Shown one piece after another: positions 23,486 to 31,701 of a stretch of 64,000 nucleotides of DNA (position 1 is the first letter of the stretch; each line of letters opens with the position of its first letter). Origin of the DNA: Solobacterium sp. (GTDB lineage: Bacteria > Bacillota_I > Bacilli_A > Erysipelotrichales > Erysipelotrichaceae); assembly GCA_017469885.1 (NCBI GenBank), contig JAFUFO010000021.1:1-64000 (forward strand), written 5' to 3'. Below the pieces are notes generated by a model. That model made no database searches and was not told the DNA's origin. It worked only from the letters and a program-made list of their open reading frames with translations. The position numbers and the translations under genes are program-made.

Positions 23486-24263
23486 TGGATCCGAATAAGA
23501 GATACAGACCGGCTGCGGTGAATGCCGCACCGCCGATCAGATTGCCGATGGTTACCGGCAGAAGATTGTTAAGCAGAAAACCGCCCATTGTGATGGGAAC
23601 CGATCCGGCACCGTATACAGCCGCAGACATCATTCCTGCAGGAATGAAGTACATGTTGGCAATCGAGTGTTCAAATCCGGACAGCACAAACAGCATCGTC
23701 GGCAGATACAGACCGATGATCTTGCCGGCCTGTTCATTCGCCGCAAAGGACAGCCATACCGCAAGGCAGACAAGGATATTGCAGAGGATGCCGCGCATCA
23801 GCGCATCCCCGAAGCTTAACGAAGTTTTGGATACGGCAGCCGCGGTCATTGTATCCGCAAGCGCCCCGCCGAATATGGAGGGCAGATGGGAATAAACCAC
23901 CAGACATGCGACCAGAAGGGAACCGATCAGGTTGCCGAGATAGACAAGCCCCCAGTTGCGCAGCACGCCCTTGAGGTCGACCTGCTTTTCAAGTAACGGA
24001 AGCACAAGCAGGGAATTGCCGGTAAAGAGCTCCGTTCCCACACAGCAGACCAGGGTGAGTCCGACCGGGAAGACAAATGCGCCGAGCAGTCTGGCAAGAC
24101 CCGGATCGGCAACCGAACTGCCGACCACCTGAGAGCCGAACGCACCGAAGGCAATAAACGCACCGGCGAAGATGCCGCTGATGATCAGCTTCAGTGCCGG
24201 CATCGAACACTTGTTTTTCGCAATCCCACGGTAATTCACCGCGATTTCCTTTGAGTTTTTCAT
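23472..24263 (-). CDS. Formate/nitrite transporter (FNT) family channel
   Basis: This 263-residue protein has six membrane helices. The FNT hallmarks are present: the first-helix AGAFIAFGAFGSQVV, the TELFTGNSLL segment, and FVLSGFEHSIANMYFIPAG with the conserved central His that protonates the substrate anion. The family forms pentameric pores for formate, nitrite or hydrosulfide. ATG 24263 was chosen over the longer 24443 start, which adds a non-family leader. The YwaF-like gene follows with an overlap. Formate export fits an anaerobic fermenter, but specificity is not readable. Confidence 0.9.
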   Translation of the reverse strand: MKNSKEIAVNYRGIAKNKCSMPALKLIISGIFAGAFIAFGAFGSQVVGSSVADPGLARLLGAFVFPVGLTLVCCVGTELFTGNSLLVLPLLEKQVDLKGVLRNWGLVYLGNLIGSLLVACLVVYSHLPSIFGGALADTMTAAAVSKTSLSFGDALMRGILCNILVCLAVWLSFAANEQAGKIIGLYLPTMLFVLSGFEHSIANMYFIPAGMMSAAVYGAGSVPITMGGFLLNNLLPVTIGNLIGGAAFTAAGLYLLFGSNDNA

Positions 24264-24335
24264 ATCTGTTATTCGCTTTCTCCGGACGTCTTCCGGAATA
24301 GAGATAATTATATGCAATTGCATACGCAGAATACA

Positions 24336-24363
24336 GAAAAAAACACGGCTTTGACAGCCGTGT
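24336..24363 (-). terminator. Terminator of the GntR-ABC operon
   Basis: On the minus strand ACACGGCT/AGCCGTGT with a TGTCA-type loop is followed by a run of seven T. Confidence 0.85.
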
Positions 24364-24366
24364 CCG

Positions 24367-25002
24367 TTATGCAAGAATCCGCTTTTCAAAGCCGGTACAG
24401 GAGATCCGATAACAGAGATATGCAAATCCCAGCGGAATGACAAATCCCAGAATGAGCAGAATGACGGGGGACAGACCGGAGAGCCAGGTCAGAAAATCCG
24501 GCGCAAAGTTGATGATCGACATACAGGCGGTGACCATGACAACGATCACGACCAGACGCGCGATCTGGCTTTTCTGCGGACCGAAGAGAAATGCGGTCAT
24601 CAGGGTGATCGAAGAAGAGACGATCCCTGCCATGACCATGGAAATGCAGGTCACGCCAAGACCATTGAATCCGTTTCCGATTCCGAACAGCCCGAATCCG
24701 ATCCGCATCACAACGAGCACCGCAACGCTGACTGCGATAACGATCAGCCCAAGAATGTATTTTTCCGTTACGAGATCACTCCGGTTTAACGGCAGCGTAT
24801 CGCAGAATGTGCACCATTTTGAAGTTTCATCCAGATTCTGCAGGGTGGAGATCATTGTGCATCCCATGAAGATGCCGTACATACTCCAGAATGATCCGTT
24901 TTCGTTGAATACCGATACAAGCAGAAAGATGAACACCATGAGCGGAAGTGTCCGGAAGGACGTCACAAGGATTCGTCCGTCTTTATACAGAAGTCCTTTC
25001 AT
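24367..25002 (-). CDS. ABC-2 type permease (ABC2_membrane_5-like)
   Basis: This 211-residue protein starts MKGLLYKDGRIL and has about six hydrophobic helices (for example TLPLMVFIFLLVSVF, LGLIVIAVSVAVLVVM and SPVILLILGFVIPLG). It fits the small permeases that pair with GntR-linked ATPases in Firmicutes. Its start overlaps the ATPase stop by 4 bp. The MYGIFMGCTMISTLQNLDE segment is typical of the PF13346 group, often linked to antimicrobial peptide or stress response. The substrate is unknown. Confidence 0.82.
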   Translation of the reverse strand: MKGLLYKDGRILVTSFRTLPLMVFIFLLVSVFNENGSFWSMYGIFMGCTMISTLQNLDETSKWCTFCDTLPLNRSDLVTEKYILGLIVIAVSVAVLVVMRIGFGLFGIGNGFNGLGVTCISMVMAGIVSSSITLMTAFLFGPQKSQIARLVVIVVMVTACMSIINFAPDFLTWLSGLSPVILLILGFVIPLGFAYLCYRISCTGFEKRILA

Positions 25003-25847
25003 TTTCTTAACTCTCCTTTCACCATCAGCACAAACAGTTCTTCAAGATCGGCAGGGAAGGATTCCATGTCAGCGGGAACCGCATCCTTCTTTATGACCGC
25101 CTCTGCGCCGTAGGCATTTTCGCGGATGCCAATCACCGCAGAGGAATCGATCTTCGCAAGGGCATCCTTCGGGCAGTGCACCATGCGGTACTGATCTTTC
25201 AGGGTGTCCTTTTCCTCGCTGAGAAGGAGTTTTCCCTTATGCAGGAAGGTGATCAGGTCGCATGCCTTTTCCAGGTCGCTGACAATATGCGAAGACAGCA
25301 GGATGGAATGATGTTCATCACGTGTAAATTCAAGAAACAGATCCAGGATCTCATCCCGGACCACAGGGTCCAGACCGCTTGTCGCCTCATCGAGGATCAG
25401 AAGTTTCGGATGATGAGAGAGCGCACAGATGATCTGTGCCTTCATGACATTTCCGCGGGAGAGCTCATGGCATTTTTTGTCCTGCGACAGTTCCAGCGTT
25501 GTACAAAGGCTGTCAAAATATGCCTGGTCCCAGTGGGAATAAATATCCGAGAGCACCCGGCTGACTTCTTTTACGGTGAGCTGGGCAGGCAGACCTGTCC
25601 CGTCAAGCACGACGCCGATGTCATTCATGATCTGCTTGTTATGGCGCGGATCCCCGCAGCCAAGCACCGTGAACGAACCGCTGTCGATCGGATGGATTCC
25701 CAGCAATGCTTTAATCAAGGTGGTCTTGCCGGCGCCGTTTTCACCGACCAGGCCCATGATCATGCCCTCCGGCAGAGCCATGGTGATATCGCTCAGGGTG
25801 AAGTCTTTGTAGGATTTGGTCATGCTGTTTATTTCAATGGCATTCAT
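24999..25847 (-). CDS. ABC transporter ATP-binding protein of the YtrB type
   Basis: This protein of about 282 residues has Walker A GENGAGKTT, a Q-loop region NDIGVVLDG, a degenerate signature LSRGNVMKAQI, Walker B LLILDEATSGLDP and H-loop SSHI. The signature lacks the usual SGGQ, reading ELSRGNVM, as in several YtrB-like ATPases. ATG 25847 overlaps the GntR stop (ATGA); the longer start at 25874 lies inside the regulator. It powers the permease encoded next. Confidence 0.87.
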   Translation of the reverse strand: MNAIEINSMTKSYKDFTLSDITMALPEGMIMGLVGENGAGKTTLIKALLGIHPIDSGSFTVLGCGDPRHNKQIMNDIGVVLDGTGLPAQLTVKEVSRVLSDIYSHWDQAYFDSLCTTLELSQDKKCHELSRGNVMKAQIICALSHHPKLLILDEATSGLDPVVRDEILDLFLEFTRDEHHSILLSSHIVSDLEKACDLITFLHKGKLLLSEEKDTLKDQYRMVHCPKDALAKIDSSAVIGIRENAYGAEAVIKKDAVPADMESFPADLEELFVLMVKGELRK

Positions 25848-26221
25848 TTGGATTCCTCCCAGATGGTATTCCACATCTCAAGCACATCCTGCTTTGTAAG
25901 GCCGCAGGCAGCTGCCGCCGCCATGATTTCCGTCATGTGCGATTCGATCTGCCGGAGTTTTTCCTCTTTCAGAAAGCCCATGTTCAGAGGGGATACGAAG
26001 CTTCCCTTGCCGGCGATCGTATAGATATAACCTTCTTTTTCGAGCTCTTCATACGCCCGCTTGGTGGTAATGACACTGATGCGAAGATCTTTCGCAAGAT
26101 TCCGGATGGAAGGCAGGGCCTCATCCGTTTTGAGCGTGCCGTCCGTGATCTGTGCACGGATCTGTGTAAAGATCTGTGTATAGATCGGCACTCCGCTCCG
26201 GTTATCCAGAAGAAGATTCAT
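25844..26221 (-). CDS. GntR-family transcriptional regulator, YtrA subfamily
   Basis: This 125-residue protein has an N-terminal GntR winged helix (GVPIYTQIFTQIRAQI, ALPSIRNLAKDLRISV, then YEELEKEGYIYTIAGKGSFV). Only a short helical C-terminal tail follows, as in the YtrA subfamily. Such proteins repress the ABC genes that follow them. The coupled GntR-ATPase-permease order and the palindromic promoter region upstream support autoregulation of the operon. Confidence 0.9.
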   Translation of the reverse strand: MNLLLDNRSGVPIYTQIFTQIRAQITDGTLKTDEALPSIRNLAKDLRISVITTKRAYEELEKEGYIYTIAGKGSFVSPLNMGFLKEEKLRQIESHMTEIMAAAAACGLTKQDVLEMWNTIWEESK

Positions 26222-26230
26222 CTGTTCACC

Positions 26231-26271
26231 TCCGTATATGCACAGTATACACAGTAGATACAGTTTGTAAA
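26231..26271 (-). promoter_or_regulatory. Promoter and candidate operator of the GntR-ABC operon
   Basis: On the minus strand TTTACA (26266-26271) and TATACT (26244-26249) are spaced 16 bp apart. Overlapping GTATA/ATAC half-sites and two direct TACTGTG copies cover the -10 box, a plausible YtrA-type binding site. Confidence 0.55.
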
Positions 26272-26311
26272 TCCCCGGACAGAAAAATTTGATAACTCAA
26301 GTCAACCCTTC

Positions 26312-26377
26312 GGAGTATGTTTCTTCAGTAAATCGTTTCCTTCAAAATTCGCATGATGAAAACAGGAGACATACTCC
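26312..26377. repeat. Inverted repeat in the 3' end of the IS element
   Basis: GGAGTATGTTTC (26312-26323) and GAGACATACTCC (26366-26377) pair with one wobble across 42 bp. It could be a subterminal structure of the element or a terminator-like block to read-through. Confidence 0.5.
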
Positions 26378-26407
26378 CAATTCATTTTGAAATGATCTAT
26401 AATTCGA

Positions 26408-27628
26408 TTAGGAACGGTATAATTCGCCGCTCTTGGAAAGCGCATAGATTACGACCAATAACTTATGCGCGGCAGCGATATTGGCAGCTTTGGACCTCAA
26501 TGGGCATTGGGACTGCTGCCTTTTCTTTTGATTAAACTGATAAATTGGATCATTCTTCCTGAGACGATAATTGCACGATGTGCCCAGGTACAGAAGACAC
26601 CGCAGATGACGGTTGCCTTTCTTTGATATTCGTAAATGTGTGCCGTCCACATCTCCAGACTGACGGATCTTGGGATTCAGACCCGCATATGCCGCAATCG
26701 CACGCCTGTTTTTGAATCTGCTCATATCTCCCAGTTCCGCGATCAGACGCGCCGCAAGATTATCCCCGATCCCGACGATGGACCGGATACTTGCGAAGTA
26801 CGGCACCGCACGCGCCTCTTCGACAAGCTCACTGAGAATACTGTCACAGAGTGTCATCTGACTCTGAAGCTGTTCAATGAGCTCCGGCAGCTTGATCACT
26901 TCGATCTCAGTGATATCGCATCCGGAATAACAGTGCTGTGCGCATTCATACATCCTGTGAACAATTTCAGTGACGAATGGCAGCTTATGGTTTGTCTTCT
27001 TTACGATCGCTTTAACAATCGTCTCCTCTTTGTGCTTAAGCAGAAGGAATGGATGCGGATACTTCTTCAGTACCTCCATAGCCACAGGATCATACAGACT
27101 GGAATGACCTTTAAAGCATTTATCCATGCGGGGATAAATGATATCCAGATAGCTTCTGAAGTTCACTTTGTACATTCTCAGATGGTTTAATTCCACTTCA
27201 TAGTAGCGATTCAGTTTCTGCAGTCTGATGAACAGATCTTTCTGTTTCTGATGCGGAAGAAGTTTTTCCTCATCGTAATAAGCTTTGGCAATATGTGAAC
27301 AGTCCAGATCGTCGGTCTTATTACTGTGCAGGTTTGTCTTGCGATATGCGGCAGATAACAGCGGAGAGATGATGTAATACGGCATTTCACGATCATCCAG
27401 ATACTTCTGGAGACAGCGGTGATACACACCGGTAGCTTCGAATATTACCGGTACTGCATCGCATCCGCTCTTCTCCATTACTTTCTGAATGACCGCTTGA
27501 AGGTCCGCAAAGCCCTCAATGGTATCGTGCAGTACCTTCGGCTTGCGGAATGGTTTTCCTTTCTCAAGGAATGGCTGATAGTGGCAGCTGCCTTTGGAGA
27601 CATCTACCGTGATGACTGGTCCTCTCAT
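26408..27628 (-). CDS. IS110-family transposase (DEDD)
   Basis: This 406-residue protein has the IS110 N-terminal RuvC-like domain (DEDD_Tnp_IS110). Asp in ITVDVSKGS, Glu in IFEATGVYH, and the Asp pair in KTDDLDCSHIAKAY give the DEDD set. The C-terminal Transposase_20 domain (about 285-370) has SIVGIGDNLAARLIAELGD, AAYAGLNP and the downstream HLRISKKGNRHLRCLLY; the family serine lies in this region (QSGDVDG context). It appears full length and intact, so the element may be active. Confidence 0.93.
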   Translation of the reverse strand: MRGPVITVDVSKGSCHYQPFLEKGKPFRKPKVLHDTIEGFADLQAVIQKVMEKSGCDAVPVIFEATGVYHRCLQKYLDDREMPYYIISPLLSAAYRKTNLHSNKTDDLDCSHIAKAYYDEEKLLPHQKQKDLFIRLQKLNRYYEVELNHLRMYKVNFRSYLDIIYPRMDKCFKGHSSLYDPVAMEVLKKYPHPFLLLKHKEETIVKAIVKKTNHKLPFVTEIVHRMYECAQHCYSGCDITEIEVIKLPELIEQLQSQMTLCDSILSELVEEARAVPYFASIRSIVGIGDNLAARLIAELGDMSRFKNRRAIAAYAGLNPKIRQSGDVDGTHLRISKKGNRHLRCLLYLGTSCNYRLRKNDPIYQFNQKKRQQSQCPLRSKAANIAAAHKLLVVIYALSKSGELYRS

Positions 27629-27965
27629 GGGAACCTCCCTTCATGCATAAATCCCTGGTAAGTCTTCCCCGCACCCTGTATCAGACCATTTTTCTGGGTT
27701 ATATACGGCATCGTAATTCATTCTTCATACGTACCATTTTGATAAAACGGACTATGACACAAGAGGGAAGCAGAACGTTTTTTCTGACTGACTCGCGGCA
27801 CTGCCGGGTCTAAAAGACACCACGTTCTTACTTTACCCGGGCCGATCTGACTGTATGCCTACAGCAGAAAGGCCAGGAACCACTGGTGCTCCTGACCTCT
27901 TAATCATATGTTTGATGAAGGTTATCTTCCTACTATGATCAGGACCAGTGTGTTCCTGATTTCAG
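27629..27965 (-). ncRNA. Non-coding left end of the IS110 element, candidate bridge RNA
   Basis: No gene is visible in this stretch. On the minus strand it precedes the transposase and contains two similar stem-loops near its far end: 27939-27959 (TCAGGA/TCCTGA) and 27873-27895 (TCAGGAG with TTCCTGG), both with a CAC..GTGG-like loop. In IS110/IS621 elements the equivalent region is transcribed as a guide RNA with target and donor loops. Assignment is by analogy. Confidence 0.45.
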
Positions 27966-27969
27966 AATA

Positions 27970-27997
27970 GAAAAAGATTCCGGCGTTTGCCGGAATC
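27970..27997 (-). terminator. Terminator after the ProX-like gene
   Basis: A perfect stem GATTCCGGC/GCCGGAATC with a four-base loop is followed on the minus strand by TTTTTCTATTC. Confidence 0.88.
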
Positions 27998-28004
27998 CTG
28001 CAAT

Positions 28005-28499
28005 TCACTGTGATATGGGTATGAGATTTACCTGTGTACCGTGTTTTTCTAACAGGCGGATCAGATCGTCTGTTTTCAGATGCACGGTTGCGGTATTGTC
28101 GTTGGGATGCACGCCGATCATCGCAGTTCCTTCCAGAAACGCTTCATCCAGATACAGGATCACACTTCCTGATTCGTCGTTAAGCAATCCGAGCGGTGTG
28201 ACAGAGCCCGGATCCAGTTTCAGCTTTGCCGGAAGATCCTCCGCCGACGCAAAGGAGAGGGCACGGGTGCCGTGTTCCTTCCGGAACTGTTTCAGATCCA
28301 CGCGCTTGTCACCTTTTACGGTTATCAGATAATAGTTTCGCTTCTTATCATCCCGGACAAACAGATTCTTCGCTTCATCTTCCGGCCAGGGAAGATCAAT
28401 TTCTGCGGCCTCTTCCATGTTAAAGATGGCCGGGTGTTCAAAGAGTTCGAATGCAATCCCGTTCTGTTTCAGAACAGTAAGTGTTTCTTCCCGGTTCAT
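28005..28499 (-). CDS. ProX-type Ala-tRNA(Pro) deacylase (YbaK superfamily)
   Basis: This 164-residue protein has a YbaK/ProRS-INS fold of the PrdX/ProX group: IAFELFEHPAIF near the start, KNLFVRDDKKRNYYL, the TVKGDKRVDLKQFRKEHG segment and VTPLGLLNDESG. These give the lysine and glycine-rich editing pocket. It should hydrolyse Ala-tRNA-Pro made in error by prolyl-tRNA synthetase. The WPEDEAKNLF motif with Lys is characteristic of the family. Its ATG overlaps the VanZ-like gene stop (4 bp). Confidence 0.88.
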   Translation of the reverse strand: MNREETLTVLKQNGIAFELFEHPAIFNMEEAAEIDLPWPEDEAKNLFVRDDKKRNYYLITVKGDKRVDLKQFRKEHGTRALSFASAEDLPAKLKLDPGSVTPLGLLNDESGSVILYLDEAFLEGTAMIGVHPNDNTATVHLKTDDLIRLLEKHGTQVNLIPISQ

Positions 28500-28969
28500 G
28501 CGGTTTTCTCCTTTTTCTTCCGGAAAAAGATATCACGGATGATCAGAATCAGGATATAACAGACCAGTCCGCCGAACAGGAATCCGCCGCCGTCAATCAG
28601 CATATCGAAATACTGACTGCTGCGGCCGTCCACATACCGCTGGATCGTTTCGTCAATTGCCGGAATGGCGATCAGAAACAGAACAAAGTTGAGAAACCGG
28701 CTTTTGAACAGCGGACAGATATGCATCGCCATTGTGACAAGAAAGCCGAGTCCGGCAAACTCCGCAAAGTGCGCAAGCTTGCGTACATAGTGATGAAATG
28801 TATAGAAGTCAATATAGAATCCATACCGGTTGATGATGGCAATCAGCCGATATGCGACGTTTGCGCTGAGCGCGGAAGACGTTTCCGCAATCATCAGGGA
28901 ATTGCGGAAGATCATCCAGATGTAAAGACCGACAAAGATCCACACCCACCAGTGCCTGCGTGGTTTCAT
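28496..28969 (-). CDS. VanZ-family membrane protein
   Basis: This protein of about 157 residues has four membrane helices. The VanZ-like signature RKLAHFAEFAGLGFL and the later IDETIQRYVDGRSSQYFD and MLIDGGGFLFGG are clear. VanZ-type proteins confer low-level teicoplanin resistance in some settings, but most chromosomal members have no known role. ATG 28969 has GGGGAGG at a suitable distance; ATG 28978 and GTG 28981 are alternatives. Translationally coupled to ProX. Confidence 0.87.
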   Translation of the reverse strand: MKPRRHWWVWIFVGLYIWMIFRNSLMIAETSSALSANVAYRLIAIINRYGFYIDFYTFHHYVRKLAHFAEFAGLGFLVTMAMHICPLFKSRFLNFVLFLIAIPAIDETIQRYVDGRSSQYFDMLIDGGGFLFGGLVCYILILIIRDIFFRKKKEKTA

Positions 28970-29076
28970 AAAAAACATCACCTCCCCGCATTACCGGTTA
29001 TGATACGCCTTTTTCCGAAAAACGCATACAGACCCGCCCAGGCGGAGATTTCAAGAAAGCAGGACGAAGTGATATA

Positions 29077-29961
29077 ATGCGGCATGCAATGACAACCATG
29101 GAGAAAAAGACAGTCAGCCTCATGAAACAGACAAAAAAAGCGGCCCTGATCGTGGCCGGTACCTTTCTTCTGTGCGTTTCCGTACAGATGTTCATCATTC
29201 CCTTTGATATTCTTTCCGGCGGTGTCGCCGGTATTGCGGTTGCCCTGCAGCCATTTACACATCTGGACAAAACCCTGTCCGCAAATATCCTCACGCTGGC
29301 GATGCTGGTGATCGGATCGGTGATTCTCGGAAAGGAGTTCTTTATTACGACCGTCTTTTCCTCACTGCTGTACCCGGTATTCAACAGTATCCTCGCAAAA
29401 ACGCTGGTGATTCCGCAGATTGAACCGCTCCTTGCCGCGTTCTATGGAGGCCTGCTCGGCGGCATCGGGGTAGGCATGGTCATGCGTGCCGGCGCAAGCA
29501 CCGGCGGTATGGATGTCCCGCCGCTGGTCATAAACAAGCTGACCGGGATCCGTGTATCCCTGCTGGTACTGATCACCGACGGTCTGACCGTACTGCTTGG
29601 CTACTTTGCCTATGGCGTTGAGGCGGTGCTCGTCGGTCTGATTTCGGTATTTGTCACAAGTTATGCGATCAACCGGGTGCTGTCCATCGGTGAAGGTTCG
29701 GTCGCAAAGAGCGTCCAGATCATTTCCGACCAGTGGGAAGCCATCGTGGCGGAGATTCAGGAAGAACTCAACCGCGGCGTCACCCTCATGGAAGGACAGG
29801 GCGGCTGGTCAAGGAAGGACCGGAAGGTTGTGCTCTGTGTCGTGAACCAGAAACAGTATCCGAGTCTGCTGGAAATCGTAAACCGGCACGACCCGGCCGC
29901 ATTTGTGATCACCACGGATGCGACGGATATGCACGGGGAAGGATTTACCTTCCGTATCTGA
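29077..29961 (+). CDS. YitT-family membrane protein (DUF161 + DUF2179)
   Basis: This protein of up to 294 residues has five hydrophobic helices (YitT_membrane) with MFIIPFDILSGGVAGIA and GASTGGMDVPPLVINKLTG as typical loops. A soluble C-terminal DUF2179 ferredoxin-like domain (GVTLMEGQGGWSRKDRK to FVITTDATDM) follows. The role of the family is unknown. Start choice is uncertain: the ATG at 29077 overlaps a TATAAT box (29073-29078), so in-frame ATG codons at 29092, 29098 or 29122 may be the real start. None has a clear ribosome site. Confidence 0.85.
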   Translation: MRHAMTTMEKKTVSLMKQTKKAALIVAGTFLLCVSVQMFIIPFDILSGGVAGIAVALQPFTHLDKTLSANILTLAMLVIGSVILGKEFFITTVFSSLLYPVFNSILAKTLVIPQIEPLLAAFYGGLLGGIGVGMVMRAGASTGGMDVPPLVINKLTGIRVSLLVLITDGLTVLLGYFAYGVEAVLVGLISVFVTSYAINRVLSIGEGSVAKSVQIISDQWEAIVAEIQEELNRGVTLMEGQGGWSRKDRKVVLCVVNQKQYPSLLEIVNRHDPAAFVITTDATDMHGEGFTFRI

Positions 29962-29976
29962 CATTCTATCCATCAA

Positions 29977-30018
29977 AAGGCAGGTTCTCCGTATTGCTTG
30001 GAAAAGAACCTGCCTTAC
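29977..30018 (+). terminator. Terminator after the YitT-family gene
   Basis: AGGCAGGTTCT pairs with AGAACCTGCCT across an 18-nt loop; the tail (TACTTTATAA) is only moderately T-rich. Confidence 0.6.
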
Positions 30019-30113
30019 TTTATAATATATAAGATTGCGGCAGAGTATCCTTTTCATAATTGCCTGCGGTATATCACTTCAGATAGAGACTATTGTCTCT
30101 GAGGAGGGTTCAG

Positions 30114-30806
30114 ATGATTGAATGCAGTCACGTCTATAAAAAATACAAAAATGGCGTCAACGCGCTTTATGATATCAACCTCTCTGTCGAACAGGGGGAG
30201 TTTGTATATATCATCGGTCCGACCGGTTCCGGTAAATCCACGCTGATCAAGCTGCTTGACGGTGAGGAAATCCCGACCAAGGGGAAGGTTTCCGTTGTCG
30301 GTATCGATGTCGGAAAGCTTCGGCATTCCAAGGTTCCGGTTTTCCGCCGCAATATCGGTGTTGTATTCCAGGACTTCAAACTTCTGCCGTCCAAGACGGT
30401 ATTTGAAAACATTGCCTATGCGCTGGAAGTCATCAATCTTCCCAAGTCGCTGATCCGCCGCCGGGTTCGTGAAGTCATGAACCTCGTCGGTCTGGATGAG
30501 AAGGGCAACAGTTTTCCGCGTGAGCTTTCCGGCGGCCAGCAGCAGCGTGTTGCGGTTGCCCGTGCGATTGCCAACCGTCCGAAGGTTCTGATCGCGGACG
30601 AGCCGACCGGCAACCTTGACCCGTCCATGTCGGATGAAATCATGGCGCTGCTTGATAAGATCAACCGGGAATACGGCACAACGATCCTGATGGTCACACA
30701 TGACCTGACGATCGTAAACAAGCACCGCAAGCGTACCGTTGTGCTTGAACACGGCCACATCGTTGCCGACCTGGAAGAAGGAGGTTATGTCCAGCATGAT
30801 CAGTAG
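30114..30806 (+). CDS. ftsE: Cell division ATP-binding protein FtsE
   Basis: This 230-residue ABC ATPase has Walker A GPTGSGKST, Q-loop VVFQDFKLL, signature ELSGGQQQRVAVARAI, Walker B VLIADEPTGNLDP and H-loop MVTHD. Length and motifs fit FtsE, which with FtsX forms a septal complex that switches on peptidoglycan hydrolases. ATG 30114 follows GAGGAGGG. The next genes are ftsX and a PcsB/EnvC-like hydrolase, the expected partners. Confidence 0.95.
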   Translation: MIECSHVYKKYKNGVNALYDINLSVEQGEFVYIIGPTGSGKSTLIKLLDGEEIPTKGKVSVVGIDVGKLRHSKVPVFRRNIGVVFQDFKLLPSKTVFENIAYALEVINLPKSLIRRRVREVMNLVGLDEKGNSFPRELSGGQQQRVAVARAIANRPKVLIADEPTGNLDPSMSDEIMALLDKINREYGTTILMVTHDLTIVNKHRKRTVVLEHGHIVADLEEGGYVQHDQ

Positions 30807-31701
30807 AATCTGGAGACCGATTAAAGAAGGCTTTCTCGGGGTGTTCCGGCACGGTGCCATGTCACTTCAGTCCGGTTCCGCTGTTACGATTACGCTGATT
30901 ATCATCAGCCTGTTTCTGATTTTCACCATGAACGTCAGCCGTTTTACGAAGGGAATCGAACAGTCCGTTCAGATTTCCGCAACGGTTGGATATGACTATG
31001 AATCCGCTGAGAATGAAGACCGTATCAGCCTTGCCATTCAGGCGATTGACGGCGTTGATAAAGTCACCTTCTCCAGCAAGGCGGAAGAGTTCAAGTATTA
31101 CCTCGATTCCTTTACCGACGAGCGCACCAAGGAAGCGTTCCGTCCGTTTGAAGAAGACAACCCCATGCATGATGCGTTCTATGTCACGGTCCGTGACGGC
31201 AGCGACCTGCAGAGTGTTGCGGAGTCCATCAAGGCAATTGAAGGAATTGAATCCGTAAACTTCGGCGGCGCATCCGCAATTCAGCTGGTGAACATGCTGG
31301 AATCGATCCGCACCGGCGGCGGTCTGCTTGCCCTGGCGCTGTCCATCCTTGCAATTTTCCTGATCGCAAATACGATCAAGCTTACGATCATGGCGCGTGC
31401 GAATGAAATCGCAATCATGCGGAATGTCGGTGCACGCAACGGATTTATCCGTTCCCCGTTTGTGGTGGAAGGCGTGATCATCGGTGCACTCGGCGCAATT
31501 CCGCCGATCATTCTTACCTACTACATGTATCGCTCTCTGTACAAGTTCACCGGGGGATATCTGATTTCCCGGATGTTCAGTCTGATTCCGCCCGAACAGT
31601 TCCTGCCGACTGCCTGTACGATTCTGCTTGGCATCGGTGTGGTGGTCGGTCTGCTTGGATCGTTCTTCTCCGTCAGTAAGTATCTGAGGTGGAAGCGCTG
31701 A
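30796..31701 (+). CDS. ftsX: Cell division protein FtsX
   Basis: This protein of about 301 residues has an N-terminal cytoplasmic tail, a first helix (ITLIIISLFLIFTM), a large extracellular domain (about 50-175), and three C-terminal helices ending near VVVGLLGSFFSVSKYL. This four-helix layout is that of FtsX. ATG 30796 has AGGAGG at 11 nt, while ATG 30787 is too close to it; either overlaps the end of ftsE. The extracellular domain should contact the downstream coiled-coil hydrolase. The stop overlaps the next start. Confidence 0.94.
   Translation: MISRIWRPIKEGFLGVFRHGAMSLQSGSAVTITLIIISLFLIFTMNVSRFTKGIEQSVQISATVGYDYESAENEDRISLAIQAIDGVDKVTFSSKAEEFKYYLDSFTDERTKEAFRPFEEDNPMHDAFYVTVRDGSDLQSVAESIKAIEGIESVNFGGASAIQLVNMLESIRTGGGLLALALSILAIFLIANTIKLTIMARANEIAIMRNVGARNGFIRSPFVVEGVIIGALGAIPPIILTYYMYRSLYKFTGGYLISRMFSLIPPEQFLPTACTILLGIGVVVGLLGSFFSVSKYLRWKR

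Larger units (their letters stand above)
26280..27965 (-). mobile_element. IS110-family insertion sequence
   Basis: The element consists of a DEDD transposase gene with about 120 bp of non-coding DNA on its 3' side and about 330 bp on its 5' side, lying between the GntR-ABC operon and the ProX gene. The lack of classic terminal inverted repeats is normal for IS110. The long 5' non-coding end fits the IS110 (not IS1111) group, in which the left end encodes a guide (bridge) RNA. The ends are estimates; the native GntR promoter ends by about 26275 and the ProX terminator begins at about 27970. Confidence 0.7.

Noticed and set aside
26222-28004. CRISPR-like or other repeat array around the insertion element
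   Set aside because: Only two similar stem-loops and one inverted repeat were seen; there are no regularly spaced direct repeats.
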